A stretch of DNA of 6,037 nucleotides from the NCBI GenBank assembly GCA_021160885.1, contig JAGHBR010000044.1, positions 1-6,037 on the forward strand, read 5' to 3'. This DNA is from Caldisericaceae bacterium. Its GTDB lineage: Bacteria > Calditrichota > Calditrichia > Calditrichales > Calditrichaceae. The translations under genes and the position numbers were made by a program. Below, piece after piece: positions 5,987 through 6,037 of the stretch. Each line of letters starts with the position of its first letter. Position 1 is the first letter of the stretch. Under the pieces are notes generated by a model. It ran no database searches. It worked only from the letters and a program-made list of their open reading frames with translations, and was not told where the DNA came from.

Positions 5987-6037
5987 TCCTCTAAGGTCAC
6001 CCCCAGCTCCCCAAAAGCAATCGCACACAGCGTGTGG
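5983..6037 (-). CDS. Possible C-terminal end of a minus-strand gene cut by the window edge
   Basis: Reading leftward from the right edge, a minus-strand frame is open from 6036 to a TAA at 5983-5985 and gives HTLCAIAFGELGVTLED. The codons (GCG, CTG, GAG, GTG, GAT) and the mixed composition look protein-like, and would place a convergent gene tail-to-tail with the DsrE remnant, overlapping it by 3 bases. Seventeen residues are too few to name a family, and a frame this short can be open by chance. Confidence 0.35.
   Translation of the reverse strand, partial: HTLCAIAFGELGVTLED

Overview
The window reads as chromosomal DNA of a Gram-negative bacterium. It encodes a sigma-54-type response regulator and two proteins with signal peptides, one of them a likely outer-membrane beta-barrel. 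Moderate GC, many TTA/AAA/CAA codons, Gln- and Asn-rich exported proteins, and long intergenic stretches of short imperfect repeats would suit the FCB/Calditrichota side of the tree. That placement is an impression, not proof.

Layout. Positions 1-773 hold no credible gene. They contain a nested C-run/G-run hairpin (28-79), a second strong hairpin with a GA-rich tail (148-200), and an array of three related long repeats (311-720). The array is built from a 7-base core (roughly WTCRGTG) recurring at exact 10- and 14-base steps. Positions 774-5494 hold four tightly packed plus-strand genes with junctions of +1, -4 and +5 bases, very likely one operon: a membrane histidine kinase, an NtrC-family response regulator (receiver, AAA+ with GAFTGA, Fis-type HTH), an exported Gln-rich coiled-coil protein, and an exported probable outer-membrane barrel. 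Positions 5495-6037 are mostly non-coding or decayed. They hold an orphan 39-codon frame, the remnant of a DsrE-family gene (no start codon, in-frame TAG, apparently missing its N-terminal third), and perhaps the last 17 codons of a minus-strand gene entering from the right edge.

How the genes may work together. The kinase should sense an envelope or periplasmic signal and phosphorylate Asp56 of the regulator, which would then activate sigma-54 promoters. Co-transcription with a periplasmic coiled-coil protein and a barrel suggests an envelope-linked signalling unit in which the two exported proteins are either outputs or part of the sensing apparatus. No sigma-54 promoter was found by eye in front of the operon, so its targets may lie elsewhere.
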